Positions 43,074 through 43,573 of a stretch of DNA of 43,573 bases are shown here, piece by piece. A model generated the notes under the pieces. The model worked only from the letters and a program-made list of their open reading frames with translations. It searched no databases and was not told the origin of the DNA. Source of the stretch: an uncultured Psychroserpens sp. (lineage in GTDB: Bacteria > Bacteroidota > Bacteroidia > Flavobacteriales > Flavobacteriaceae); the NCBI GenBank assembly GCA_905479815.1, contig CAJQOA010000013.1, forward strand, positions 1 to 43,573, read 5' to 3'. The translations under genes were made by a program, and so were the position numbers. Each line of letters begins with the position of its first letter. The first letter of the stretch is position 1.

Positions 43074-43573
43074 ATGGAACACTTCGTAGTATCAGCTCGC
43101 AAATATAGACCCGAAACATTCAAGGATGTTGTTGGGCAGCAAGCTATTACGAATACGTTATTGAATGCTATTGAAAACAATCATTTAGCACAAGCCCTTT
43201 TGTTCACTGGTCCTAGAGGTGTTGGTAAAACAACATGTGCTCGTATTTTGGCAAAAATGATTAATAGTGATGGTAAGGAAATTGGAGATGAAGATTTTGC
43301 TTTCAATATTTTTGAGCTGGATGCCGCATCAAATAACTCTGTTGATGATATTAGAAGTTTAACAGACCAAGTTCGTATTCCGCCACAAGTTGGTAAATAC
43401 AAAGTGTATATCATTGATGAGGTGCACATGTTATCACAAGCCGCTTTTAATGCGTTTCTTAAAACCTTAGAAGAACCACCAAAACATTGCATTTTTATAT
43501 TAGCGACTACAGAAAAACACAAAATCATACCAACCATTTTATCACGTTGTCAGATTTTTGATTTTAAACGTAT
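43074..43573 (+). CDS. dnaX: DNA polymerase III subunit gamma/tau (5' part, runs off the window)
   Basis: An open frame from ATG 43074 (MEHFVVSARKYRPETFKDVVGQ) continues to the end of the window with 166 complete codons and no stop. It is the AAA+ clamp-loader subunit: ALLFTGPRGVGKTTCARILAKMI (Walker A), YKVYIIDEVHMLSQAAFNAFLKTLEEPP (Walker B, DEVH), FILATTEKHKIIPTILSRCQIFDF (sensor 1 and SRC motif). The four-cysteine zinc module that follows Walker A in most bacteria is missing: only a short acidic segment (NSDGKEIGDEDFAFNIFEL) lies there, as I recall for other flavobacterial DnaX proteins. The tau-type C-terminus lies outside the window. Confidence 0.95.
   Translation, partial: MEHFVVSARKYRPETFKDVVGQQAITNTLLNAIENNHLAQALLFTGPRGVGKTTCARILAKMINSDGKEIGDEDFAFNIFELDAASNNSVDDIRSLTDQVRIPPQVGKYKVYIIDEVHMLSQAAFNAFLKTLEEPPKHCIFILATTEKHKIIPTILSRCQIFDFKR

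Noticed and set aside
43181-43537. A 118-residue minus-strand open frame.
   Set aside because: It is antisense to dnaX, whose conserved motifs are all on the plus strand.

Overview
The window looks like a chromosomal segment of a member of the Flavobacteriaceae (Bacteroidota). The DNA is AT-rich. Several genes carry the flavobacterial -7 promoter box TAnnTTTG. Two secreted proteins end in type IX secretion (T9SS) sorting domains, and one has the choice-of-anchor L fold. Lipoproteins with lysine or acidic residues after the lipobox cysteine, DUF349, DUF368, DUF3822 and DUF4126 proteins, and a DnaX without its zinc module all fit this group. No gene identifies the genus. Typical relatives would be marine Flavobacteriaceae.

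Layout. 1-1459: the end of one gene and a following amidohydrolase-like protein without metal ligands. 1543-9250: a lipoprotein, a 1468-residue mosaic T9SS protein, a SpoU/TrmH RNA methyltransferase and a second T9SS protein. 9315-11889: a Ste24-type protease, a lipoprotein and a DUF998 membrane protein. 11925-14318: an accessory island. It holds a TIR-domain protein, a SUKH-like protein and a small coiled-coil membrane protein, separated by related intergenic elements flanked by GTTAGC/GCTAAC. These elements resemble recombination sites of integrase-less cassette arrays. 14435-17317: two lipoproteins that read as an operon.

17415-31803 is core chromosome: the (p)ppGpp synthetase/hydrolase, a Fur-family regulator followed by purA, an OstA-like protein coupled to a class III aminotransferase, a TPR protein, two overlapping DUF368 genes (undecaprenyl-phosphate translocase family) overlapping aroE, a DUF349 protein and a SnoaL-like protein. 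38573 down to 31965 on the minus strand is a tight eight-gene run: RecD-like helicase, DUF4126 protein, kdsB, HAD hydrolase, CAT-like acyltransferase, KdnB-like Kdo 8-oxidase, PlsC-like acyltransferase and a hypothetical secreted protein. Several of these genes build or modify the outer envelope (Kdo activation and oxidation, lipid acylation). They share that theme with the OstA-like and DUF368 genes.

38778-43573: a membrane protein, a DUF3822 protein and rsmD in one operon, a secreted SnoaL-like protein, the RNase P RNA gene rnpB on the minus strand, a hypothetical secreted protein, and the 5' part of dnaX running off the window.

No tRNA, rRNA, CRISPR array, transposase or integrase gene was found. 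No stretch longer than about 300 bases lacks a listed gene or RNA. All calls were made by reading the sequence; no database search was run.
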